A stretch of DNA of 47,624 bases from Bacteroidia bacterium (GTDB taxonomy: Bacteria; Bacteroidota; Bacteroidia; B-17B0; Aurantibacillaceae): contig JALHRL010000027.1 of assembly GCA_022841465.1 (NCBI GenBank), forward strand, positions 3,577-51,200, given 5' to 3'. Below the pieces are notes generated by a model. That model was not told the DNA's origin. It was given only the letters and a program-made list of their open reading frames with translations, and did not search any database. How positions within the stretch are numbered: the first letter of the stretch is position 1; every line of letters starts with the position of its first letter. Shown one piece after another: positions 33,693-41,430 of this stretch. The position numbers were made by a program, and so were the translations under genes.

Positions 33693-33700
33693 CAAAGATA
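33693..33700 (-). promoter_or_regulatory. TAnnTTTG promoter box for truA
   Basis: The minus strand reads TATCTTTG, ending only 4 bases before the truA ATG at 33688. With the usual distance from this box to the transcription start, the mRNA would begin at or next to the start codon. It also rules against the longer start at 33715. Confidence 0.55.
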
Positions 33701-33722
33701 CTTATCTTTAAGCACCTAAAAA

Positions 33723-35129
33723 ATGAGTAAAATAAAAAAGAATTTTGTGTTAGAGGGGCTTGAAGTAATTGATACTTCAACCGAAGGAAAAGCCATTGCC
33801 AAACATGATAGCATGGTGGTTTTTATTGAGGGCGCTGTACCCGGCGATGTGGTAGATGTAATGGTGCACCGTAAAAAAAATGCTTATGCCGAGGGAAAAG
33901 CCATTAAAATTATAAAATCTTCAGCAGACAGGGTTGAGCCTAAATGCAGCCATTTTGGTACCTGCGGAGGGTGTAAATGGCAAAATTTGAATTACCAAAA
34001 ACAGTTGTATTTTAAACAAAAATATGTGCTGGATGCGTTTACAAGAATCGGTAAATTAACGTTTGATACCATAAATCCTATTTTAGGAAACAAAACACCG
34101 TTTTTTTACAGAAACAAATTGGAGTACTCTTTTTCTAATAAGAAATGGTTAACCATAGAAGAAATAAAATCGGAAGCTGAAGTAGAAAACAGAAATGCCT
34201 TGGGTTTTCATATACCCGGTTTATTTGATAAAATATTGGATATAGAAAACTGCTATTTGCAGGCAGAACCAAGCAATTCTATACGATTAGCAGTTAGGGA
34301 GTATGCACATAAAAATAAACTTACTTTTTTTGATATCAGAAATAAGGGTGGTTTTTTAAGAACACTTATGATTCGTACCACCTCTACAAAGGAAGTAATG
34401 GTAGTTATTAGCATGTTTGAAAACAGAGAAGAAGATGTGAAGTTGTTATGCGAATACTTGAAAAATAAATTTCCGGAAATTACCTGCTTGCAATACGTTC
34501 ATAATCCAAAAGGAAATGATACCATTCAAGATTTAGATATTGTTACCTACGCTGGAAACGTTTCAATTGTAGAAGAAATGGAGGGTTTAAAATTTAACAT
34601 CAGTGCAAAATCTTTTTATCAAACCAATTCAGAACAAGCCTATGAATTGTATAAAATTACCAGAGAATATGCTAGTTTAGGAAAAGAAGATGTAGTATAT
34701 GATTTATACACAGGAACCGGAACCATTGCCAATTTTGTTGCACGTTATTGTAAAAAAGTAATTGGAATTGAATATGTAGAAGCAGCTGTAAAAGATGCCT
34801 TTTTAAATTCTGAATTAAATGGAATTACCAATACTTATTTTAAAGCAGGTGATATGAAAGATGTGTTTACGGAAGAGTTTGTGAAAACACAAGGTAAACC
34901 GGATGTAATTATAACCGACCCTCCGCGTGCAGGAATGGCGCCGGAAGTGGTACAGGTAATTTTAAACTTAAAACCAAAACGAGTAGTTTACGTAAGCTGT
35001 AATCCTAGCACACAAGCCAGAGATTTGGCCTTAATGGAACACATTTATAAAATTGTTAAAACGCAACCTGTAGATATGTTTCCGCAAACAGCACATGTAG
35101 AAAATGTAGTGCTTTTAGAGTTAAAGTAA
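33723..35129 (+). CDS. rlmD: 23S rRNA (uracil-C5)-methyltransferase, RlmD type
   Basis: This SAM-dependent enzyme makes 5-methyluridine in 23S rRNA (position 1939 in RlmD). The 468 residues hold an N-terminal TRAM RNA-binding domain (about 5-65), a 4Fe-4S site with Cys 75, 81, 84 and 177 (CSHFGTCGGCKW and IENCYLQ), and a C-terminal Rossmann-like domain with VYDLYTGTGTIANFVA (SAM binding), TDPPRAGM and the nucleophile Cys 426 in VYVSCNPSTQARDL. Bacteroidota often carry only one such enzyme, so its exact target (1939 or another uridine) is not proven by sequence alone. Confidence 0.93.
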   Translation: MSKIKKNFVLEGLEVIDTSTEGKAIAKHDSMVVFIEGAVPGDVVDVMVHRKKNAYAEGKAIKIIKSSADRVEPKCSHFGTCGGCKWQNLNYQKQLYFKQKYVLDAFTRIGKLTFDTINPILGNKTPFFYRNKLEYSFSNKKWLTIEEIKSEAEVENRNALGFHIPGLFDKILDIENCYLQAEPSNSIRLAVREYAHKNKLTFFDIRNKGGFLRTLMIRTTSTKEVMVVISMFENREEDVKLLCEYLKNKFPEITCLQYVHNPKGNDTIQDLDIVTYAGNVSIVEEMEGLKFNISAKSFYQTNSEQAYELYKITREYASLGKEDVVYDLYTGTGTIANFVARYCKKVIGIEYVEAAVKDAFLNSELNGITNTYFKAGDMKDVFTEEFVKTQGKPDVIITDPPRAGMAPEVVQVILNLKPKRVVYVSCNPSTQARDLALMEHIYKIVKTQPVDMFPQTAHVENVVLLELK

Positions 35130-35160
35130 TTGCATTTCTTGTATTTTTCGAAATATCCCA

Positions 35161-35168
35161 TATCTTTG
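35161..35168 (+). promoter_or_regulatory. TAnnTTTG promoter box before the universal stress protein gene
   Basis: TATCTTTG, 19 bases upstream of the ATG at 35188, leaving a short leader. It indicates that the gene has its own promoter independent of rlmD. Confidence 0.5.
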
Positions 35169-35187
35169 AAATACTTAAAACTATATT

Positions 35188-36093
35188 ATGATACACTTTA
35201 ATTCATCAAAAATTTTAATACCTGTTGATTTCAGCGAAACTTCAATGTTAGCTATTACTCACGGAGCATTTTTAGCTCAGTTTACTAAGGGGGATGTTTA
35301 TTTACTACATATTATTAATTCAACTTTTACAAAGCAAAATGTATTTATGCCAATTTTAAAATTGGAAGATCCGGAGGCCTTTGAAAAGAAAATTGAAGCA
35401 AGAATGAATGAACTTGCAAATGAAATTAAAAGTGAATATGGTGTAAAGGTGGAATGTATAATTAAAACCGGAAGTCCTGCCAGTGAAATTATTGATACGG
35501 TAAGTGAAATTGGTGCTTCTTTGGTTGTAATGGGTACTCATGGGTATTCTCCAATAGAAGAATTGGTTATTGGAAGTAATGCATTACGTGTTATTACAAA
35601 AGCGAATTGCCAGGTTATGACCATGAGCAAGGCTGCAACACATAAAGGATACAATAGAATTGTAATTCCTATTGATAATAGCGGTCATTCACGACAAAAA
35701 GTAGTGTATGCAATAGAATTAGCGAAACAATTTAGTGCACATTTGTATGCCGTAGCATTATTAGGGCCCGATGAAGAAAAAGATAAACCGGCAATGGAAT
35801 TAATTTTACATCAAATTGAAAAACTGGCAAAGGACAAAAATGTAACCTACACTTCTGAAGTGCTATCTGATTTAAAAAACCGAGCTACTGCAACCGTTAA
35901 TTATTCTGAGAAAGTTGGTGCAGATTTGTTGGTGATAATGAGCGACCAAGACGCTGAAATAAGTGGGTTTTTCTTAGGGCCTTATGCGCAGCAAGTAATA
36001 CATTTAAGTAAAATACCGGTAATTACCGTTAAACCCGAGGAGCATCCGGAAAACATTAACTTTACAATATTAAGCGGAACAAGCGGATTTTAA
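35188..36093 (+). CDS. universal stress protein, two tandem UspA domains
   Basis: The 301-residue protein contains two UspA domains. The first (about 5-147) starts KILIPVDFSETS and keeps the nucleotide-binding loop GTHGYSPIEELVIGSNA (G-x2-G-x9-G-S). The second (about 155-290) starts RIVIPIDNSGHSRQK but lacks that loop, having SDQDAEISGFFLGPYAQ instead, so only the first half is likely to bind ATP. Such proteins respond to starvation or other stress in the cytosol; the exact role is unknown. It has its own promoter and terminator. Confidence 0.92.
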   Translation: MIHFNSSKILIPVDFSETSMLAITHGAFLAQFTKGDVYLLHIINSTFTKQNVFMPILKLEDPEAFEKKIEARMNELANEIKSEYGVKVECIIKTGSPASEIIDTVSEIGASLVVMGTHGYSPIEELVIGSNALRVITKANCQVMTMSKAATHKGYNRIVIPIDNSGHSRQKVVYAIELAKQFSAHLYAVALLGPDEEKDKPAMELILHQIEKLAKDKNVTYTSEVLSDLKNRATATVNYSEKVGADLLVIMSDQDAEISGFFLGPYAQQVIHLSKIPVITVKPEEHPENINFTILSGTSGF

Positions 36094-36116
36094 TATTTTA
36101 AGGAAATATATTTTAG

Positions 36117-36148
36117 AAACCGTAAGATTAAATTCTTACGGTTTTTTT
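36117..36148. terminator. intrinsic terminator between converging genes
   Basis: A perfect 10-bp stem (AAACCGTAAG at 36117-36126 with CTTACGGTTT at 36135-36144), 8-base loop and a T run on the plus strand. It ends the universal stress protein transcript and, being flanked by A/T, may also end the minus-strand porin operon. Confidence 0.87.
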
Positions 36149-36150
36149 AT

Positions 36151-38019
36151 TTAATCAAAGAATGTCCAGGTTAAGCCAAAACGTATAGCTCTATCTGGTT
36201 GGTAGTAGCTTTTAACCATACTGTAATTGGTACCTAACAAACCGTGTAAAACATTTTCAACTTTAAAGAAAAAAGAAACAGGACGAATACGCGCATTTAA
36301 AAAAACATCAACAAAGGCAAATTCACCTGCTGCGGTATTTTCTTGTAAATAAAACATTTGTGTGGCAGGCATATAGGCATAGGGTGTAAATTCACTATAA
36401 TATTCAACCGATGCCCCGGTGTTTAATTGCAAAGCATTTTTAAATAAATTACCGCAGTAGTAAATAGCTGCATGGCTAATGTTTTGTGGTAGTAATATAA
36501 CATTACTACTGCTGTTTTGTAAGGTGTGGTTAAATCTTAATCCTAAATGTTTAAACAAAACTTTATCTATAGAAACATTTGCGGCAACTTTATTAATATT
36601 TCCACTGTATTGCATTGGGTATCCCAACTGATCAAAATAAATATAATTATTAATGGATTGAAAGGTGCCGCCAATTTTTAAAAAAGAATAATTAAAAGTT
36701 AATTCGCATTGAGTAGTTTGAATGGTGTTAAAGGTGTTGGTCCAAATAAAATGATTGCTGTACCAATTTCTAAGTAAATAATCAGGCGTTCGGTTTTCTG
36801 TTAATAAGCGTAAATTTAAATGATATGTTTTTTTTAGGTTATTGAAACCGCTAAGACTATGCAAACTTTCTAATTTATAATCCCCACTTTGGTTACCGGC
36901 AGCGATGTATTCTGCTTTTAAGGTGTTTAATAATAAATGTGTTTTTAAAGTATCTGAATTTTTAAATTGTTTTACATGCATTAACTCTGCTTTTGCAATA
37001 TGCGAAATAAAGGTAGAATCGTAATATTGCCATACATTGTTGTATTCATTTAGGTAATTTAATTGTGCAGTAATGCTTTTGTTTTTTAAAACTAAGCCTG
37101 CCTGATTTTGAAGTATTAAAACGCGTGTACTATCTTTTGTAGAAACAGTATCTAAATAATAAATTAAGTAATTGTTATCTGTACCACTGTTTTTATCGGT
37201 GTATTTATACTTATTTAAATTATAACTTGATTTAATTTGTAAATAGGTTTTTAATTTATTTTCATCTTCACTGTTTTTTGATAATCTAAATAAATTATTC
37301 AGCATGGCGGTTAATTCTCTGTTGTCTCTTGAGCCATCCGATATTTTAGTTGGAATTAAATCTTTGCTTACTAACAAATCTTGGTTTCTTAAAGTGTCGT
37401 AAATAATACCGCCATTTTCCTGAAACCTATTGTTATTTGCCAAAAGGTAAACATCAAACGAATAAAATTTATTTTTAGTTTGATAGTTTAAGGCAGTATA
37501 AAAGTTATTGGTAAAACTTTGTTGTTTGGTATAAAATCCTTGCGATGTATACCTGTTTAATTTTAAAGAGAGATTTAAACTGTTTTTAAAGGTATTGGCA
37601 AATAACATTTTAAACATTTGAAATTGCTTACTGCCTGCTATGCCCGTCATTTCAGCAAAAGGACCCTTTGTTTTGTAATATTCTATTTCTTCTTTAAGAA
37701 TTTTATAGTCAGATAGCGGAGCCTCGAATAAACTAAATCCAAGTGCTTTGCTTTTAAATCTTACAAAATAATCCGGATTAGATAAACTGATGTTCCCTAA
37801 AAAATTTCTTGGAGTAAACTCGTGCAAAAACAACACGCTTGTATCCGGATAAGCTGAATTAAAAGTGCTTAAAAGGCTCTGCTCACTTCTTTTTTTAATA
37901 TAATCTTTATCAATAGAGTAGTTGGCTTGAGGAAATATATTAAAAAAGCAAAATGCTAGAAATAATAATAAAAACCAACTATTTTTTGAAGCAGATTTAT
38001 TGCAGACAACCACGGGCAT
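36151..38019 (-). CDS. putative outer-membrane porin (Porin_10-like)
   Basis: The 622-residue protein has a signal peptide (hydrophobic core about 15-30, ending FPQA) and a long beta-rich body with alternating patterns and many aromatic residues. Its C-terminus AIRFGLTWTFFD ends with an aromatic as expected for BAM-dependent barrels. The conserved-looking opening (FLHEFTPRNFLGNISLSNPDY, here split around residues 62-82) resembles the 'putative porin' family of Bacteroidota. The transported solute is unknown. It is the last gene of the long minus-strand run starting at mlaD, 16 bases after the patatin gene. Confidence 0.8.
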   Translation of the reverse strand: MPVVVCNKSASKNSWFLLLFLAFCFFNIFPQANYSIDKDYIKKRSEQSLLSTFNSAYPDTSVLFLHEFTPRNFLGNISLSNPDYFVRFKSKALGFSLFEAPLSDYKILKEEIEYYKTKGPFAEMTGIAGSKQFQMFKMLFANTFKNSLNLSLKLNRYTSQGFYTKQQSFTNNFYTALNYQTKNKFYSFDVYLLANNNRFQENGGIIYDTLRNQDLLVSKDLIPTKISDGSRDNRELTAMLNNLFRLSKNSEDENKLKTYLQIKSSYNLNKYKYTDKNSGTDNNYLIYYLDTVSTKDSTRVLILQNQAGLVLKNKSITAQLNYLNEYNNVWQYYDSTFISHIAKAELMHVKQFKNSDTLKTHLLLNTLKAEYIAAGNQSGDYKLESLHSLSGFNNLKKTYHLNLRLLTENRTPDYLLRNWYSNHFIWTNTFNTIQTTQCELTFNYSFLKIGGTFQSINNYIYFDQLGYPMQYSGNINKVAANVSIDKVLFKHLGLRFNHTLQNSSSNVILLPQNISHAAIYYCGNLFKNALQLNTGASVEYYSEFTPYAYMPATQMFYLQENTAAGEFAFVDVFLNARIRPVSFFFKVENVLHGLLGTNYSMVKSYYQPDRAIRFGLTWTFFD

Positions 38020-38035
38020 TCATTAAAAATTAACT

Positions 38036-39067
38036 TTAAAATTTATCAAAGAAATGTTGTTCCACATCAAAAGTTGATTTTACGCCTACCAATTTAAAAT
38101 CTTCTTCTATCCATTTGGAGGCTATTTCTCTTCCTTTTTCCTTTAAGGATAATAAAAAATCCCACGAGGTATTCATTTTACTGCTATAACTAAGTTGGCT
38201 TAATGCTTCGTATCCACTAATGGTATGAACAAAAATTTCTCGGTTTGTTTTTTCATCGGTTTTTAATATCCCGTTTCTTAACAACTCATTTCTATAGTGT
38301 ATTAACTTCATTTCATTAATTAAACTACTGTTAAATGAAATTTCGTTAACCCTATCGGCAATATCTCTGGCCGTAGTAGGAACAGAATTGGTATTTATAG
38401 AGTTTATCTTAATTAAAACAATATCGTGTAAATTAGTATTGCTAATTAATGGGAAAATTGGAGGATTACCCATATAACCACCATCCCAATAATACTCTCC
38501 GTTAATTTCTACTGCTTGAAACAAAAATGGTAAACAGGCGCTGGCTAAAACAGCATCAACAGTAATTTCTTTGTTTGAGAAAATTTTGGCTCTATTGGTT
38601 TTAACGTTGGTGGCACAAATAAATAATTTCTTTTTATTATAAAGTTGTAATTCTTTAAAATCAATTAAATCTAATAAAATATCTCTAAGTGGATTGTAAT
38701 TTAAAGGATTAAAGTTATATGGAGAAAGCACCTGGGTAACAGCGTTAAACCAAAGGTAACCGGGGCTATTGTAAATATCTCCTTTACCCATAGCAGTATC
38801 AAACATGCCGGGTTTAAATAGAAAACTACCACTTAAGGCTATTTTTCTCCAAAGTAACTCTAATAATTCTTTTGCTTTTTGTGGTCCGCCTGTATGTAAA
38901 CCGTAAGCTACCGTAACGGCATTAACAGCTCCGGCGCTTGTTCCGCACATAGCATCTGCCTGAATAGCTTCTTCTTCCAATAATCTGTCAAGTATACCCC
39001 AAGTAAAGGCTCCATGTGCTCCGCCACCTTGTAAGGCCACGCCAACGTGTTTAGTTTTAGAATTCAT
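38036..39067 (-). CDS. patatin-like phospholipase
   Basis: The 343-residue protein carries the patatin fold's essential parts: oxyanion loop QGGGAHGAF (about 13-21), nucleophile elbow GTSAG with Ser 44, and the catalytic Asp in DGGYMGNPP (Asp about 195). Such enzymes hydrolyse acyl ester bonds of phospholipids. There is no signal peptide, so it acts in the cytosol or at the inner leaflet unless exported otherwise. It lies between the TPR lipoprotein and the porin, on the same strand as MlaD, consistent with lipid turnover in the envelope, though that is inference. Confidence 0.93.
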   Translation of the reverse strand: MNSKTKHVGVALQGGGAHGAFTWGILDRLLEEEAIQADAMCGTSAGAVNAVTVAYGLHTGGPQKAKELLELLWRKIALSGSFLFKPGMFDTAMGKGDIYNSPGYLWFNAVTQVLSPYNFNPLNYNPLRDILLDLIDFKELQLYNKKKLFICATNVKTNRAKIFSNKEITVDAVLASACLPFLFQAVEINGEYYWDGGYMGNPPIFPLISNTNLHDIVLIKINSINTNSVPTTARDIADRVNEISFNSSLINEMKLIHYRNELLRNGILKTDEKTNREIFVHTISGYEALSQLSYSSKMNTSWDFLLSLKEKGREIASKWIEEDFKLVGVKSTFDVEQHFFDKF

Positions 39068-39130
39068 CCAATAAATCTAATAAAATTTTGCCTCTTATAA
39101 CAATAAGATTTGCTTAAAAATGTGAATTAA

Positions 39131-40165
39131 TTAGTTTAGTTCTTTAAGCCCTTGTTCTGCAGCAGCAAAATTGGGGTCAATTACCAAACATTTTCTATAA
39201 TCTTCAGCTGCATTTTTTTTGTTGCCAAGTTTAGCATAGCTGTATGCTCTTCCAAAATAAGGTGCGGCCCAAGCTTCGTTAAGTTTAATGGCATCCGAAA
39301 ATTTCTCTATCGCTTTTGTATAGTCTTTTTTAATATCTAAATAAATTGCCCCTAGGTTGTAATGAGCTTCCAGATAGTTTTTATCTTTTGTTAATAATAA
39401 ATTATATTCTAAAATAGCATCGTCGTATTTTTCTAAATCTTGAAGCAGTTTTCCTTTTGCATAAACCGCATTTAAATAGCTGCTGTTGTTTTTTAAAACA
39501 TTATTAAAGTATTCAAATGCTAAAGTATTTTTACGTGCCGCATAAATTATCCCTAAATCGTAATACGCATCTAAAAACAAATTATCTTGTTCTATTGCAG
39601 TCTCTAAACTGGATACAGCTCTTGCCGTATCACCACTTTCTCTGTAAATACTTCCTTTCAAGTAATAGGCCTTGGATAAATTTTCGTTTATTTTTAATGC
39701 TTTATTTATATTTTCAATTGCCTTTTGATATTGTTTTACAATAAAATATAATTCTGAAAGCTTCATTAAAGCCTCTGTGCTTTCAGGAAACTTAATTACC
39801 GTTCTTTCCAAAATTTCTTTTGTTTCGCGGGTTTTATTTTCGGCAAAATATACATCGCCTAATGCAATGTAATAAGATGCGATTGTACTATCTATTCTTA
39901 TAGCTCTTTTTGCATCTCCTGCAGCTTCTTCAAATTGTTTGTATTGAATATAGAGCTGACTTCTTTTAATGTATAAGTCGGGGTTAGAGGGGTCTTGTAA
40001 CAACTGCGCATTAATTGCTTTTAATTCAGGTGAATTAAGTTTAATACTTAAACTGTCCGCTTTTTCAATTTCTTGTTTGGTAATAACATCATTGTTGCTA
40101 CATGAAAACAATAAACAGGTTAAAGCAATTAAGAATTGCAATTTATAATTAAAGTTCGTTTGCAT
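39131..40165 (-). CDS. TPR-repeat lipoprotein
   Basis: From the ATG at 40165 the protein has 344 residues. A lipoprotein signal ends in LLFSC with Cys 22. The remainder (about 50-340) consists of roughly eight tetratricopeptide repeats (examples: AIRIDSTIASYYIALGDVYF, AHYNLGAIYLDIKKDYTKA), typical for protein-protein scaffolds. It is anchored in a membrane facing the periplasm. The start overlaps the end of the Fe-S protein gene by 17 bases, so the two are translated from one mRNA. An extension to a TTG at 40171 is possible but less likely. Confidence 0.88.
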   Translation of the reverse strand: MQTNFNYKLQFLIALTCLLFSCSNNDVITKQEIEKADSLSIKLNSPELKAINAQLLQDPSNPDLYIKRSQLYIQYKQFEEAAGDAKRAIRIDSTIASYYIALGDVYFAENKTRETKEILERTVIKFPESTEALMKLSELYFIVKQYQKAIENINKALKINENLSKAYYLKGSIYRESGDTARAVSSLETAIEQDNLFLDAYYDLGIIYAARKNTLAFEYFNNVLKNNSSYLNAVYAKGKLLQDLEKYDDAILEYNLLLTKDKNYLEAHYNLGAIYLDIKKDYTKAIEKFSDAIKLNEAWAAPYFGRAYSYAKLGNKKNAAEDYRKCLVIDPNFAAAEQGLKELN

Positions 40166-40937
40166 TTGCAATTAGTTCGGCAATGTCTAATACTTTTGTT
40201 TTTTCTTCTTTATTAAAGTGTTTCACGCCGTCAGTCATCATGGTGTTGCAAAACGGACAACCAACAGCAATTACATCAGGATTTTCCTGCAAAGCTTCTT
40301 CAGCTCGTTCGGTACTCACTTCTTTGTTTCCTTTTTCTGCTTCTTTAAACATTTGCGCTCCACCTGCACCGCAGCAAAATCCGTTAGCTCTGCTTCGTTT
40401 CATTTCTGCTAATTCTGCATCTAGTTTTTGTAAAACTTCTCTTGGTGCTTCGTAAACATCGTTGGCTCTACCTAGATAACATGGGTCGTGGTAAACAATT
40501 TTCTTTCCCTTAAAACTTCCTCCATTCACTTTTAATTTTCCGGTGTTAATTAAATCTTGAACTAATTGTGTATGATGAACAACTTCGTAACTTCCTCCTA
40601 AAGCAGGATATTCGTTTTTAATAGTATTAAAACAATGCGGACAACCGGTTACAATTTTTTTAACACCATACATATTCATGGTAGTTATATTTTGCATGGC
40701 TTGCATTTGATATAAAAACTCGTTTCCGGCACGTTTAGCAGGGTCGCCTGTGCAACCTTCTTCACTTCCTAAAATAGCAAACTTAATTCCAACATGATTT
40801 AAAATTCTAACAATTGCTTTGGTGATTTTTTTTGCTCTATCATCAAAACTTCCGCTACAGCCAACCCAAAATAAAATCTCAGGTGTTTCGCCATTAGCCA
40901 TCATTTCGGCCATTGTTGGTACTTTAATTACTGACAT
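40149..40937 (-). CDS. cysteine-rich (CCG-domain) Fe-S oxidoreductase subunit, HdrB/GlcF-like
   Basis: The 262-residue protein contains two CCG cysteine-rich domains: FWVGCSGSFDDRA with GCPHCFNTIKNEYP in the first half, and HDPCYLGRANDVYE, RANGFCCGAGGAQMF and VGCPFCNTMMTDG in the second. These domains hold a non-cubane or 4Fe-4S cluster in heterodisulfide reductase subunit B and in the C-terminal part of glycolate oxidase GlcF. It has no membrane segment and probably docks on the membrane subunit encoded at 41431. Substrate and electron partner are unknown. The four-helix-bundle gene separates it from its partner. Confidence 0.9.
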   Translation of the reverse strand: MSVIKVPTMAEMMANGETPEILFWVGCSGSFDDRAKKITKAIVRILNHVGIKFAILGSEEGCTGDPAKRAGNEFLYQMQAMQNITTMNMYGVKKIVTGCPHCFNTIKNEYPALGGSYEVVHHTQLVQDLINTGKLKVNGGSFKGKKIVYHDPCYLGRANDVYEAPREVLQKLDAELAEMKRSRANGFCCGAGGAQMFKEAEKGNKEVSTERAEEALQENPDVIAVGCPFCNTMMTDGVKHFNKEEKTKVLDIAELIANANEL

Positions 40938-40938
40938 A

Positions 40939-41349
40939 TTAATAAGTTTTAAAGTTAGCGGTTGCAGTTGGCAGTTTTGCCGGTGAAAACTTCTCGGGTG
41001 AATTCATCATACTCCCTAGCATTCTGCCAACCTGTAAATATTCTTCCATTAATAATTTATGTTTTTCCTCTGTAATGTATCCACAATCTTTTGCAAAGTC
41101 TAAATGAACCATTGTTTCCGCACACTCCCCATCTGAATCAGTTAATTTAGATATAAAGTGTTTAGGATAAATTCTTTTTCTATAACCTTCAGCAATATTT
41201 GCACACACAGAACGTGATGATCTCCTGATTTGATCTGTTAAGGAATAAATTTCTTCCTTTGGAAATTTCTTACTTTCGGAATAAATCTCCATAGCAGCAG
41301 TATATGCTTTTTTGTATACGGTTAAGTCTTTATATCCTTGGCTACTCAT
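40939..41349 (-). CDS. four helix bundle protein (23S rRNA intervening-sequence S23 family)
   Basis: The 136-residue protein belongs to the S23 / four helix bundle family first seen inside intervening sequences of 23S rRNA genes. Signatures are DLTVYKKAYTAAMEIY, FPKEEIYSLTDQIRRSSRS, VCANIAEGYRK and GECAETMVHLDFAKDCGYIT. The proteins form pentameric bundles; the function is unknown. Here the gene is not in rRNA but between two Fe-S subunit genes that normally would be adjacent. Imperfect 25/26-base inverted repeats (40952-40976 and 41393-41418) flank it, one of them inside its own 3' coding end. This looks like an inserted element. Confidence 0.92.
   Translation of the reverse strand: MSSQGYKDLTVYKKAYTAAMEIYSESKKFPKEEIYSLTDQIRRSSRSVCANIAEGYRKRIYPKHFISKLTDSDGECAETMVHLDFAKDCGYITEEKHKLLMEEYLQVGRMLGSMMNSPEKFSPAKLPTATANFKTY
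40952..40976. repeat. left arm of imperfect inverted repeat around the four-helix-bundle gene
   Basis: This 25-base arm pairs with 41393-41418 at about 20 of 26 positions when one strand is reversed and complemented; shared blocks are AAGTT, GC, TTGCAGT and GCAGTT. It lies within the last codons of the four-helix-bundle gene, encoding the Pro-Thr-Ala-Thr-Ala-Asn part of its tail. Confidence 0.6.
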
Positions 41350-41392
41350 TTTATTCTTACTACAACTATTCTTTTCTTAAATTCTCAATTTT

Positions 41393-41418
41393 AACTGCTT
41401 ACTGCAATTTGCCAACTT
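41393..41418. repeat. right arm of imperfect inverted repeat around the four-helix-bundle gene
   Basis: The partner of 40952-40976, located 44 bases upstream of the four-helix-bundle start and 13 bases beyond the stop of the membrane Fe-S subunit gene. Together the arms would let the whole insert fold back as a long stem, as intervening sequences in 23S rRNA do. Confidence 0.6.
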
Positions 41419-41430
41419 TTTACTTAAAAA

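Noticed and set aside
33689-33715. Longer truA start
   Set aside because: It overlaps the promoter box at 33693-33700, and MARYFIKLSYNG is the expected TruA N-terminus.
39093-39108. Small hairpin between TPR and patatin genes as a terminator
   Set aside because: The stem is only 6 A/T-rich pairs and lacks a T run, so it is too weak to call.
40166-40171. TTG start for the TPR lipoprotein
   Set aside because: An ATG two codons later gives a normal lipoprotein signal, so the TTG is not needed.
40183-40455. Plus-strand frames antisense to the CCG-domain gene
   Set aside because: They are shadows of a cysteine-rich, well-supported coding region.
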